Origin: Microstegium vimineum
Lineage: Eukaryota; Streptophyta; Magnoliopsida; Poales; Poaceae
Reading direction: 5' to 3'
NCBI GenBank assembly: GCA_022036555.1
Contig: CM039119.1
Span: 26,997,694-27,061,693 of the forward strand
Length of the DNA stretch: 64,000 nt
The notes below the pieces were generated by a model. The model did not search any database. It was not told the origin of the DNA and was given only the letters and a program-made list of their open reading frames with translations. How positions within the stretch are numbered: position 1 is the first letter of the stretch; each line of letters starts with the position of its first letter. This document shows, piece by piece, positions 44,915 to 56,900 of this stretch. The position numbers and the translations under genes were made by a program.

Positions 44915-47580
44915 GTCGCCGGTGAGTTTGCGGCCTCCAGTGATCCCCGGCGAGTAGCATCTCGCTGATGGGTGGGGCCCCTCTGGCAGAGGCCTTCACA
45001 GTGATGATTTTCTTATTTTCTTTAATGCAAACCGTACCGAAATTTGTTTATTTTGCTCTGATTTTTGTGTAATTCCAAAAATTATGAAATAATTTGAGTA
45101 GCTTATATGAACTGTGTAGAAAAATAAAAATATACAATATTTCCATGTTTACCCCATTTTTATTGTTAAAAAATGCTCAATTTATTTGATAAATGCATTT
45201 TCAATGATTTCTAATAAATTGAATATTGCTCCAAAAATTCTAAAAATTGTTTTGCTATATCTACATGCTCTGAGTAACTTAAGTAAAAAGTTTGAGCTTG
45301 TTTTGAAGAAGTTAATAATATCCCTTTAATTGCTTGTTTTATTAATAAATAGGGTTATTAGATTAATTAATATAATTAGTAATAATCTTAGGGTTTGTAT
45401 GAACTTTTTGGGTTGATTGATGACCTTAGAGCATCTCCAACAGTTTTCTAAATATTCCTCCTAAAAACTCTATGTTTACCAACTCCTAAAAAGATATTAG
45501 TAGAAAAAAAGATAGTCATCTCAAACAGTTCTTAATATTATATTAGTAAAAGAGCAAATTTTGGGTCATTTTCTTCTGTCTTTTTTTTCGGCGTGGAACT
45601 GTAGCAGCAGCTGGCCATTGCAGCAGGCGCCCAGCAGCACTTTGATGCAGGGAATCAAGCAATCAGCCGACCAGTACAGCGGCAAGCAGACACAGTACAG
45701 TGGAAAAAGAAAGAGAACAAAAATCTATAAATCGAAGGGACAACAGGCTGCAGTCGGATTGAATCGACGGGGGAGCCCTCTCCTCTGCGCCTCCAGGGAA
45801 ACCGCGCCATGCATGAGCGAAACCGCCAAAGGAAATAATACGCGCGCGCCGATTTGGAGTATTTTTACCAACTCACCAAATATTAGGAGATCAAATTAGG
45901 AGTTGTTGGAGAGGGTTTTTCTCTCATCTTTCTAAAAAACAAGTATTAGGAGGAGGTTTAGGGAACTCTTGAAGATGCTCTTAGGGCATAATCACGATGT
46001 CCTTTGACAACTAATTCATTGGTTGAGTATTGTTAATTGATAATTGGTAAATAATAAAAGTTCTAATTAAAGTATTAAATGATAAATGCTCTTTCCATGA
46101 TTTTTCATGAAACCATGAAATTAATTTTGCAACCTTTTCACATCATGGTGAATCTGTATAAAAATTTTGAGCTCTTCTGGACAAAGATGAATTTTGAGAT
46201 ATTAATTTAATTAATAAATAATTGCTAATTAATTAGAAAACCCTAATTACTTATGTTTGAGTGACTTTTGGAGTTGTTTGTTAATCAAAGTCATTAACCC
46301 TAATGACTTTGGACTTGTTTGATGAATATGAATCATAATCTTGCTCAGTGTTGTTGGATATAATTATTAACTTGATTTATTTACTTAAAATAAACTTTAA
46401 TCTTGTTTAGAGAAGTAATAAGCAACTTAACCGTGAAGGAAAGTTGTACTCAAGGTTCAACTAATCTTTGTTATACCTTAATCATCATGTTGACTTGTCA
46501 TACCATGATTGTTAAGCATCATATCTATTCTTCGCATTCATACGCTTGCATCTCATTAAGGTACGATAGATGCATACGTGTTGGCTAATGTCAAACCCAA
46601 AGAAGAAGTTTGATGGAGTCGAATCCGGAAGTGGTGTGCATGGAATTCACCTGAAGACAGTATCCGTGGACTTAACCCAAAGACAATGTTGATGAATGAA
46701 TCTACAAGATGGAAGAATCTTGGAAGTCCAAAGATGAATCAGAACTTCTCGCCAAGCATTTATCTTCTAACAAACATTGACCCATTGTTTCCCAAGGCAA
46801 ACCCTGGTGCATTTAAACCCTTTTTCTTATGTTTTTTAAAAAATATTTCAATTATACTTAAGGTTAATTAATGCATTGTTTATTCAAAAAATGATTATCT
46901 ACTTGATGCATTATCTACGTTGTAATTCAATACTATACATTGATACATGTTTTTAAATACAAGTTCTACCTAGTATGCATAGTGTGCTTAGATCGGCAGA
47001 AGATCGGTACTTGAGTAACGGGAATCGGTGGAAATACAAACTTGAAAATGTTTTATCAAATGCTCATTTACGCAAAAGCTTTGATATTGGTGCAAACCTA
47101 CCTTGATATCCACTTAACCTGCATATCTATTGTCCACTAAAGAATAAACCGATCGGTTAAGCCTTGTTGAGTACTTTTGTACTCAGGGTTTGTTAACCCC
47201 TGTTGCAGCTGAAGGTCTTTCCATGTCAAGGTTGATGTAACTAACTTCCGGTGGGCACGGTGACTCTATAGTAACTTCTTATCCCTATGCTAATGTTGGA
47301 GGATGTCATTTCAAGCTAGCAATGTATTTCAACTTATGTTAGTATAATCATTTCAAAGCAAATTTGTTCTATGAATCAGTTTTGAACTCATACTTGTGTT
47401 ATTAATTATAAACTCTTTTGTAATATTATTTCCGCTACAAAACTCTGTGTATTTGATTTGTATTACTCAATCAAATCCTGGTTGTATCGTGATTTACCGA
47501 GGTCTTTTGGCACACTCGGTGGACTACCGGGTTAATATAAGCGAAGGTATGTGCTTGTTAACGCGTTTAGAGGGGACAGT
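44915..47580 (+). mobile_element. Degenerate Ty3-type LTR-like DNA
   Basis: AT-rich DNA with no gene. Phrases such as AAGGCAAACCCTGGTGCA (46794-46811), TTGAGTACTTTTGTACTCAG (47168-47187) and GGCACACTCGGTGGACTACC (47508-47527) are familiar from the LTRs of grass Del/Tekay-like Ty3 elements. Ends and target duplication could not be fixed. It contains the MITE at 45429-45980. Confidence 0.35.
45429..45980. mobile_element. PIF/Harbinger-like MITE, 552 bp
   Basis: Terminal inverted repeats GAGCATCTCCAACAGTTTTC and (inward from the right) GAGCATCTTCAAGAGTTCCC, with the 3-bp duplication TTA on both sides (45426-45428, 45981-45983). The core has GC-rich unique sequence and no transposase. Confidence 0.85.
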
Positions 47581-47583
47581 CAT

Positions 47584-48861
47584 ACTTGACCTTGTATGAA
47601 TTGGGGAATTCCATCACAGATGTGTCCGGACCCCTAGGGTTTGGTCTAACTGAGTCAGCACCTCCGAACGTTGTGAACAGTGAGGGTCCGGACCAATGCA
47701 TTGGGTCTAGACCTATGCAGAGAGGTTCTAGAGAGTAGAAAGGAGTCTGAACGCTGTCCGGAGTGTAGGGTCGGACTAATGCGCTTCGTCCGGACCTACA
47801 CAAAGAAGATACAGAGAGCTCCAAAGGCTTCGAACATCGTCCGAAGTATAGGGTCCAGACCATTGATGTGCGTTCGGACACAACTTAGAGAGGAACAGAG
47901 AGCTCAGAAGAGTCCGGACACTGTCCAGAGTCAGGGGTCCGGACGAATGGTGTGCGTCTAGACGCCCTGGCAACAGAATAGAGAACAATGTCCTGGCAAC
48001 AGAATAGAGAACAATGTGTTTGTGAGGTCTGGACGCATGCGAATTGGTCCGGACCACACACACCAATTGCGACCGGAGTGACACAGACAAGTGCAGTTTG
48101 GGTGTAACAGCTCTATGGCTTTGGGGGAGTATTTATACTTCCCCCACACCTCCTTTACATCTCTCTTGCCCATTTTCATCAGCTGAACAACCTTGAGAGA
48201 AAGCAAGGAGTGCAAGAGCCCTAGTGAGAGAGAAGAAATTTGAGAATCCATTGTTCATCCTTACTAGTTGCTTAGGAGTAAGCAAGTGTGCATCCACCGA
48301 CACATTAGGCTAGCCTTAGTCAAGTGAGTGATAGTGCTTGTTACTCTTGGTGATCGACATCACCTAGATATCTTGGCGATGTGAAGCTTGGTGATCATCT
48401 AGAGGTGTTCTTGTTGGATGACCCAAGTTCAATTGTGTTCGGTTGTGGACGATTCACCAAGCCGAAGCGGCGAAGAATCAGCCCGTAGAGAGCACTCGGT
48501 CCTTGTGCGGATCGAGGGGGAGAGATACCCTTGAGTGGGTGCTCCAACGAGGACTAGGGGGAGTGTTGACTCCTCGATACCTCGACAAAATGTTGTCGTG
48601 TAAAGCTTTCTTCCACTCTTCTCCTTCCCTTTACTTGCAATTACTTTCAAACATTATTTATATTATCATTACTTGCTTTATATCATGCTTGACTAGAATT
48701 GCATATGGTGTCTTGCTTTACATGATCATCTTGTTCTTGTTTGGCTAGAATCACACACATAGGCAATATGGGGTTAATTGACAATTGCTTAGGGTTTAAC
48801 TCTTGTTTAGAAATTTAAATAAGCTTAATTTACCCACCTTTTGGGCATCTTGATCATTTCA
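47584..48861 (+). mobile_element. Third SIRE-like Copia LTR, 5'-truncated
   Basis: Matches the second half of 5337-7711: a GTCCGGAC array (47624, 47686, 47788, 47912, 47937, 48047), then TAGTGCTTGTTACTCTTGG at 48332 (compare 6810) and an end CTTGATCATTTCA comparable with TCGACCCTTTCA. A 26-bp tandem duplication is at 47976-48027. The first kilobase of the LTR is absent. Confidence 0.65.
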
Positions 48862-49307
48862 TACACGATGACACCAACATCTACACAAGCATTCGTGTGC
48901 AACTCCCATTGGCGGCATCTACGTCTCCCCATCGACGGCATCCGCATCCGCGCGTGACTCCCCAGGGCTGCTACGACATCCGTGCTTGACTCCCACAGCA
49001 ACAACAACGTCCCTGTGCGCCTCTCCATGCCAGCCATGACGTCCGTGTGTGCCTCCCCACGACGACAAAGGTGGCCACGCAAGGCTCAGAATTCTGAAGG
49101 AACGATACGGCGATAGAGACTCCGTCGAGGATTAATTCCCCACTTGGGTATGGGGGTGGGGAGAAGTCAACCCCTTGATTATTGACGGGGATGGGGACGA
49201 GGAATTACTTCCCCCACGTGGACGAGAATGGGAAGGTAACCCATTGGAGAATTACCCCATATTTAATTTTGGGTGGATGACCTTTTTTGTGTGAGTTCTC
49301 CAAACTA
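48862..49307. other. Intergenic stretch with no recognised gene
   Basis: Contains imperfect repeats of CTCCCCATCGACGGCATC type and a GGGGATGGGGA-rich part (49140-49250). Nothing assignable was seen. Confidence 0.4.
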
Positions 49308-50075
49308 TAGAATAGGAGGCCGTTTGGTAGCGCTCCCGGACTAGCTTCGGGGGCTGATTTATAACTCCATCTACCAAACGGGCGCAAGCATAGTAGCTCC
49401 ACGGGAGGAGTCCTGCAAATTGCGCTAAGAGAGAATGGAGATGGGAGATGGAGCTGAAAAATCAAGCTTCCCTCGGCTCCCTGTTAGATACGTGGGACTT
49501 GGGCAAGTTTGCCCTCGGCGTGAGCACGTGGGCGTGGAGGCAGGGGTGGGCGGTAGGGCGAGGCTGTAGCTGGGGAGGCACGACGGTGTGGGGAGGCAGA
49601 GGCGGCGACGCGCACAAGGAGATACGGGCTCAAGGAGATGGTGTGGGCGCGGAGGCAGGGGCGGGCAGCCGGGCGAGGTTGCATCTTGGGAGGCACGGTA
49701 GCGCGGGGAGGCAGAGGAAACAATGTGTGTGGGAGATGCGGGCGCAGGGCAATGACAACGCGGTCATTGAGGCCACCACGCAGGACCACCGCCCAGAGGT
49801 GCGAGCTGCTAGAGCAGCTACGAGATGCAGCGGGTGTGGGCAGAGGTCGGGGGCTTGGGGGCAGCGGGCAGACGATGGGCGGTCAGACAGAGGTTTGTTG
49901 CGTGAATAGATAAGGCATAGATAGAAGAAGAGAATATAAAAAAGAAGAATAAAAAAGGTAGCACACACATTTCATCTTTTGGACAATTAGGAGAAGCTGT
50001 TTTGCGAAACAGTCTAAAAAACTACCTCTAGCTTCCTAAATGAATCTGCTCCACAAGTAAAGTCATAACTAAAAT
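49308..50075. mobile_element. GC-rich insertion with transposon-like margins
   Basis: Begins near GGAGGCCGTTTGGTAGCGCT, a start common in grass hAT/Harbinger-type MITEs, with a facing ACCAAACGG at 49374. The interior (49480-49910) is strongly GC-rich, with two diverged copies of a roughly 113-base unit (49529-49610 and 49642-49720). The right edge, with leaf-like TCTAGCTTCC near 50020, is uncertain. Open frames on both strands here are by-products of GC content. Confidence 0.35.
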
Positions 50076-50109
50076 TGTTTGTGGTTTGGGGCCTTTGGGC
50101 TGGGAGATA

Positions 50110-50291
50110 GTCGTGTTTAGATCCAATCATAAAGTAATTAGGCTTAAAAGATTCGTCTTACAAATTATAGATAAACTGTACAATTAATTATTTTTAATCT
50201 ATATTTAATCATTTATGCATGTGTCTAAAGATTCGATGTGATGGGGAATCTTAAAAAATGTTGGATTTTGGAGGGAAACTAAACAACCTCA
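50110..50291. mobile_element. Tourist-like MITE
   Basis: GTGTTTAGATCC at the left and GGGAAACTAAACAAC at the right face each other. The interior phrases AGATTCGTCTTACAAATTAT and CTAAAGATTCGATGTGATGG are standard for a common grass MITE family. A degraded relative follows at 50295-50560. Confidence 0.6.
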
Positions 50292-50564
50292 AGTGTTTAG
50301 TTCGTCAAAAGTTTTCGGATGTCAAATATGATGTTGCGACATAACTTTAGTCTATTTTAAATAGACTAATAAAAAAACAAATTATATATTCGATTTAGAA
50401 ACCGTAATACGAATTTATTAAGACTAATTAATCCATAGTTAACAAATGTTTACCGTAGCATAATATTATCAAATTATGGACTAATTAGGCTTAAAACTAT
50501 GTAATGAGTTATTTTTTAGTCTATATTTAATAATCCATGTATGTGTCCAAACATTTAGGCCTTG

Positions 50565-50690
50565 TTTAAATGCGCATGTATCTCTCTCAAACTACATAGA
50601 TTGAAGTGTATTTAAACTAATATACACTCCAATCCACTTTAATACATGTGGTTTCTTGATGCATGCGCATTCAATTCAAACAACGTGATA
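50565..50690. mobile_element. Small MITE-like inverted repeat next to the host promoter
   Basis: CTTGTTTAAATGCGCATGTA at the left and, inward from the right, GTTGTTTGAATTGAATGCGC with GATGCATGCGCA. It lies about 285-410 bases upstream of the host start codon. Confidence 0.45.
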
Positions 50691-50699
50691 GGTGAAAAG

Positions 50700-50974
50700 T
50701 TTTGGGGGTGTGGGGTTGGGGGTGGGGAGAACTAAACAAGCATACGCCATCGGTGGAACAAAGGCAGGGGCCAGGCGCAGCCACGCAGGCGTCTATAGCA
50801 GCGCGTCCTCGGGCGGGAACGGCAAAAAAGAAAAAAAAACAAGAAAAAGAAAAAAAGAAAAGGATTTGCGAGGGCCGGAAACTTCCCTCCCCAAATTTCC
50901 CCAAACCCCATCGCCATCGTCACCATTGCTCGCCGAACCCTAGAGAGAGCGAGGGGGCGGATACCTAGATAGCC
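50700..50974 (+). promoter_or_regulatory. Proximal promoter and 5' leader of the ATX1-like gene
   Basis: Contains a purine-rich run (50824-50865, AAAAAGAAAAAAAAACAAGA type), then the C-rich CTTCCCTCCCCAAATTTCCC leader. The start context is ATAGCCATGG. No clear TATA box was seen at a suitable distance. Confidence 0.45.
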
Positions 50975-53900
50975 ATGGTGATCGCCGTCGAGGGCCGCGG
51001 CTTCGTGCACGACGACGAGGAGGAGGACGGAGACCGCCCCATCCGGTACCTTCCCCTCGGCCACGTCTACTCTTCCTCCGACCCCGCCACGCGCCCGCCG
51101 GCTCAGAAGAAGCCCCGCTTCGACGACCTTAACCCTCCCATGAAAGTATATTACCGCCGCCGTCGCAAGAAACTGCGGGTCGATGAGTCGCTGTCGCCGC
51201 CCTCGCCAATGACGGCCCCACTCGCGCCGCTGGAGCGGGATGAGGAAGCTGGGCCCTCGCGCCGGAAAGGCTCTCTCAAGCACGAGCTGCTCCGCCTGAG
51301 CTCTCCCTCACCTGCATTGGACGGGGACGGGAAGGAACTGGAACGGTGGCGAGGGCGAACGAGACGCTGCGGAGGGGCTGAGAAGACGGTTTGCTTCTCA
51401 GAATCTGAGAGGCGGCGGCCGGGCAAGCCCAAGGGGTCGGCTGGGAGGAGATGGGTCGAGTGAGTTGGATACGCGCATGCATTTTGCTTGATGGCTTCAG
51501 CTGAAATAAATCCCTTTTAATTAAAAATCGAGCAGTATTGATGCTGTTTCTGGCATAGGTTGGATATTCAGACTGCGGATCCTAATGCCTTTGTTGGATT
51601 GGTGTGCAAGGTGTGAACTCAATTTTGTCTTCTTCTCTTAGAAATGCTGGGATGTTGTGATCGGAATTTTAATTGCAAGTGCAGGTTTTCTGGCCACTGG
51701 ATGATGATTGGTACAAGGGCTCCATCACATGGTACAATGAGGCAACCAAGAAGCATTCAGTATGGTCTCTGTTCTTCGTGGTGTAAATGCTTTTGTTTCC
51801 TGTGGGTTTAGGTTTAAGTTACTATATATATTAGTTGCAAAGATCCTCAAACATTTGCTGTGTTAATTGGATAAGGCTTGCTTATGCTTTTATTCCTTCT
51901 GTAGTTTCATAAATATTCTTTATTTTTAAGGTATCAGATGCTAGGTACAACTGATGTTTAATTTTTTTCCACTCAATTTCCCATACGTTGTCCGAATTAG
52001 AAAATGTACTAACCAAGTGATTGATAACTGTGTCTACATTACTGCAGGTAAAGTATGATGATGGTGAAGCAGAGGACCTTAGCCTTGCAGATGAAAGGAT
52101 AAAGTTTTCCATCTCCTCTGACGAGATGAAGTCCCTGAATCTGAAATTTGGAATTTCCAATCAGGATAAGAAGGGGCATGATGAATTGCTTGCACTTGCT
52201 GTTAGCTTTCATGACTATCAGGGTCTCGACCCAGGTGACCTTGTGTGGGCAAAAATTACAGGTAGTCTGAACATTTGAGTTCTCCATCTCTGAACACTGA
52301 TGTTATCATCTGATTAACTTGAATTCTATGGTGATAGTTTTTAAGTTATCTTCTGTATCATTTCTTCAAGTTCAATTTCTATTCAAATATACCCGAGTGC
52401 AGATTTCTGTTCAAATATACTAGAGTACAGTTGTCTAGTGCTCCATATATCTGGTGTTGGGTGAAAAAACTTTCATTAGATTCCCAGTACAGTTTTGTTT
52501 TTTGAGCTCCATCACATGTACAGATGATTTCACTAAGTCTCTTTCATAGATTTCAATTAGTTTTCTGAATGCCCTTCATAGCTTTGCTTTTAGGGTATTT
52601 TGATGATTGCCTGAAATGTTACTGTCTTGGTCACTTTCTACTTTAAATTGGAGTTTTTTTTTTCTCTAATTACCACTTCAGCTCTTCCTTTCGCCTCTTC
52701 CTGAATTATAAACTCATGTGTATGCTCCCTTTCCATTTTCTATCTGTTAGTGGTCTGTTGGTTTTCTCAGTCACCCAAAATTATTCTGTCGCCAAAGGAC
52801 ACTAGACCAGCTGGCTAACGGTTCCGGTGGCACCCCATAGGTCCTGAGTTCAAACTCCCACGGGAGCGAATTTCAGGCTGAGTGTTAAAAAAATCCCCTC
52901 GCTCACCCCAGGTTAAAGCATATGTAAAGAGATCGGCCCTTCTCACGGGTAACATCTCCCTGTGTATGGATGGGGCGGGGGTTCAAGTGTTTTCTTGGTC
53001 TGTGTGAGAAGACCTTTTTCTTAAGCACAATACCCGTGGGGCAGTCATGACCCCTTGCAGACTGAGTTTTTTTTTAAAATTATTATGTCTTCTTTAATGG
53101 GGCCTGATGTGCTTGAACAGGTCATGCAATGTGGCCGGCAGTTGTGGTGGATGAGTCAAATGTACCTGCAACCCGAGCTTTGAAGCCCATTCGGTTGGAC
53201 CAATCAATATTGGTCCAATTCTTTGGTACTCATGATTTTGCAAGGTTGGTCCTGTAGAATCAATTCTGACATAATTTGACTTCTTTTTCCTGGAACTACC
53301 ATTTATGAATTATCCTCAGGATTAATTTGAAGCAAGCTGTGCCATTTCTGAATGGCCTTGTTTCTTCTTTGCATCTCAAATGCAAGCAAACAAGTTTCAG
53401 TCGGAGCTTAGAAGAAGCGAAGGAGTATGTGTCCCTAACCTACTTTACAGAAGCAAATCATCTTTTAAGTTTTCCTGGGAGGAGAGCACATAAATGGATC
53501 TCCACAATGTTCTTTTATCCTGTCTGATACTCTTTTGTTGTGACCATTTAACTTTTTTGTTCTGTAGATTTCTCAGCACACAGCAGCTTCCAGAAATTAT
53601 GTTGCAGCTTCGGAAATCCGTTCAACATGATGGTTCTGATGATAATTCCTATGAGGACAAGGTAGACCCTTGTGGTAATTTATCAGAAGATCTAGCAGTG
53701 CAAAATGGAGAGGATGCTGAAATGACTCAAATAGAACTAGGAAACCTTCGTGTGAGCAATTTAGGTAGGTGCCTTCAAACATAGAATGTAGCACCTTTTC
53801 TATTTCTGTTTCTGTATACACTGATTGTTTTTGTTAAAAAACATTATATTGAATTTCCACTTACAAATATAGTTTTTATGTATGACATCCTCAATATAGC

Positions 53901-56900
53901 AGATAGAAACGGTACAATAGACGAGCTATATGCTTACATCAAATTTAAAAATTGATATAAAAAAACTTGCGGATCATTTTTATCCAATTTTATCCCATTC
54001 TGTTTGTTATGTGATGCAAAGTTTAAAGTTGTTTGTGATGATGACACCCTCATCATTTCCTTGATTCTATAGTTCAGTTAGGTTTGCATCTGCAGTCACC
54101 CTGAATCTTTGTTACTTATATTATAATTCATGCTAAATTGAATGTCAATTTGTTCAAATGGGTTTAATGGCCAGTAAGGTTGAAATATTTTTCCTTTCTG
54201 AGAACAAGAAAAAAATGGTTCTGCATAGTGGATACTGCATACCAAACACATTTCAGGGATACCGTTTATGCTATATATGCTTTTGAGATTCAGAGCAGGA
54301 GTGACTAATAGGGTGTTTGCTTTGAGGAATGGGTTAGTCCATCATCTTCTCACTCCGCACTTTTTGATTTGGTTTGTGGAATGGAACGGGTTGAGGAATG
54401 GAGCCCTTCCACCAATTTGAGGAATGGACTCATGATGCACCACCACATCTAGAATGGTTCCATTCCTTAAACCAAACACACCATAAATGTTGCCCTAGTG
54501 TCCTAGCACGGGCACTTGTAAAGATATACCACCATGACATTAAGTAGGCACCACTGATACCCTTTTCGTTAATTTTTACTGGCACCTTCTATACAGTCCC
54601 TATTGCCAAAGCAGGTTGGTTAAGAGATATACTTGCAGAGTTGTAGGTGATAGGATACATTGAAATTTCTTTTGCTCTTCTTTACCTTTGAGTTCCTTTT
54701 GGAAGGTTTTATTGTCACTTCACTGTGGCTATTCACTTTGCCATCCACTCTTTTTGTGCATGGGCTTTACTTATGTAACAAAAGCACTTGACTGAATAAT
54801 TTTGTTTGCTTCCCATGACTTGGAACTTAGCGATAGGTTTATAATGTTGTGCGATATTCAACATTTTCATGTTAAAATTTTTATCCCATTGTATGAATTT
54901 GCTCTCTAATACTCCCTTTGCTGTGTGACTAACTTCTGTTTTGTGAGTTCCTTTCCAGGTAGGATAGTATCTGACTCGGACCATTTCCATAACAAAAAGG
55001 ATATATGGCCTGAAGGATATACTGCTTTCAGAAAGTACATGTCAATGGCAGGTAATCATCCTTCAAACTTGTCTAAAACTATTTGCACCATTTATTAATC
55101 CATTTTAAAATTTGTTATACTCATCAGATTATGCATTTGTTTATTTAGTATATGAAATGTTGTTGCAGACCCACATTCAGTAACATCATACAAAATGGAA
55201 GTACTAAGGAACTCTGATACAAAAGCACGGCCATTGTTTAGGGTGATCTCAGAAGATGGGGTGCAGGTAATCAAATTAACAACCTTTTGCCTTGCAGATG
55301 ATGTTCTCATTAATAATTTTGAAGAGTTTTTTTTTCTTTTTATAAAAAAACTAGAATGTCACGTACTCATGTGTTGCATAAGCATGTACCAAACATGAAA
55401 TGTCCTGAAACCCTAAGTATTGGCATCATTGAGGCCTGGTAGTTTACCTGTACGGCAATCTAATTGGTTTGTTTTTCCCAAAAGTTAAATCCTTTTGGGT
55501 CTTAAGAGATGGTTAAGAATAATGGCTAATGATAATCAATATGTACTATTGTTTTGCAGTCACAGATACATCTATAGAAACCTAGTTTATTATTCATAAG
55601 ATATTGTGTGAGAAAAAATATGCATAAGATAGTCTTGCTGTTGTAACTAATGGATATTACACTCTGTTGTATAGCTGCCCCTTTATCCTAGAGGCATCAT
55701 CTTCTTGCTTCACGATGCCATTTCACCTCTTTTTTTTTTTTTTTTTTTTTTTGTTGCGATTACGATGCCATTTCACCTGTGTATTCTTTTAGGAATGCAC
55801 ATAAACATTTTGATGAACTGATCTGATCATATGTAGCGAGTGCCATATAGAAAATTTTTCTAATGCTTTTATAATAATGGTATGTCAAATTGGATGCTTA
55901 AAGTTCTAAGTATAATTTAGGCTCTGGATTGCTTAACATAATATCTATAAATATTACAGATCTGGTGCGGTTAAGGCACTTCACTTGAATATCTGTTTCT
56001 CATGATGTTACCCCAACAAATTTAAACTAGAAATAGCAAGCTAAATCTTGGCTAATATTTTTTATTTTACTCCACTCAGTACATCCCTTTTTAGTTATCA
56101 GATTAGATGAAAAAGGTACAAAATGTATAAAATCATTTTGGTACATGGGGTTGAAAAATGGTTGTGAATTCAGCTTGATAGCGTCTTAACAATTTTCTAA
56201 CTGCATTCTGAACACCAAGTTAAATTTTAGCCGAAAGCCTGATTAGCATATTTCTATTTCTTTGGTGGAAGTCTATTTCTGTCATTCCTTGTTAAGTAAC
56301 ATCATGTGGTCTGTGGTCTGTTACCCAAACCAACTCAGTAACAATTATGGTTTTTATTAAGTTTGTGTAGTTTTTATGGAAAAGAGCAGATTTTGATGAT
56401 TTTCATCAAAATTATTTGGTATGCTGTGGATATAAGAGAGCCATGACAAATTTTTCTAGTTCCAAATCTGTACATTTCCCTAATGTTGAGCCTATATGAT
56501 GTTCAGATTGATGGATCTACCCCAAATGCATGTTGGAAAGAGATATACTGCAGAATAAAGGAAAAACAGTGCAATGCTGCTACTGAATTGGAAAGAAACG
56601 TTTGCCAAAAGTCTGGTTCATACATGTTTGGCTTTTCAAATCCACAGATAAGGCAGCTTATTCAGGTTTGAAATGAAATATCTGGAAGATATTTTCTTTC
56701 ATACCAGTTTTAATTTTATTGAGGACTGCATTGGGGCTTGGGCTAGACAATTATTCATCTTTGATCCATCATCCATGTATTTGTTTTGTACCCTTGGCTT
56801 ACTTTTTGTAGCCATCCCTATATCTAGAAGCTTCTTTCACCAGTCTAGGCCAATATATAGGCCCAACTATATTACTTAAATTTTTTGTGCATACTAAATT

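Noticed and set aside
49448..49968. Five overlapping open frames in a GC-rich insertion
   Set aside because: Open in most frames because of composition; no domain recognised.
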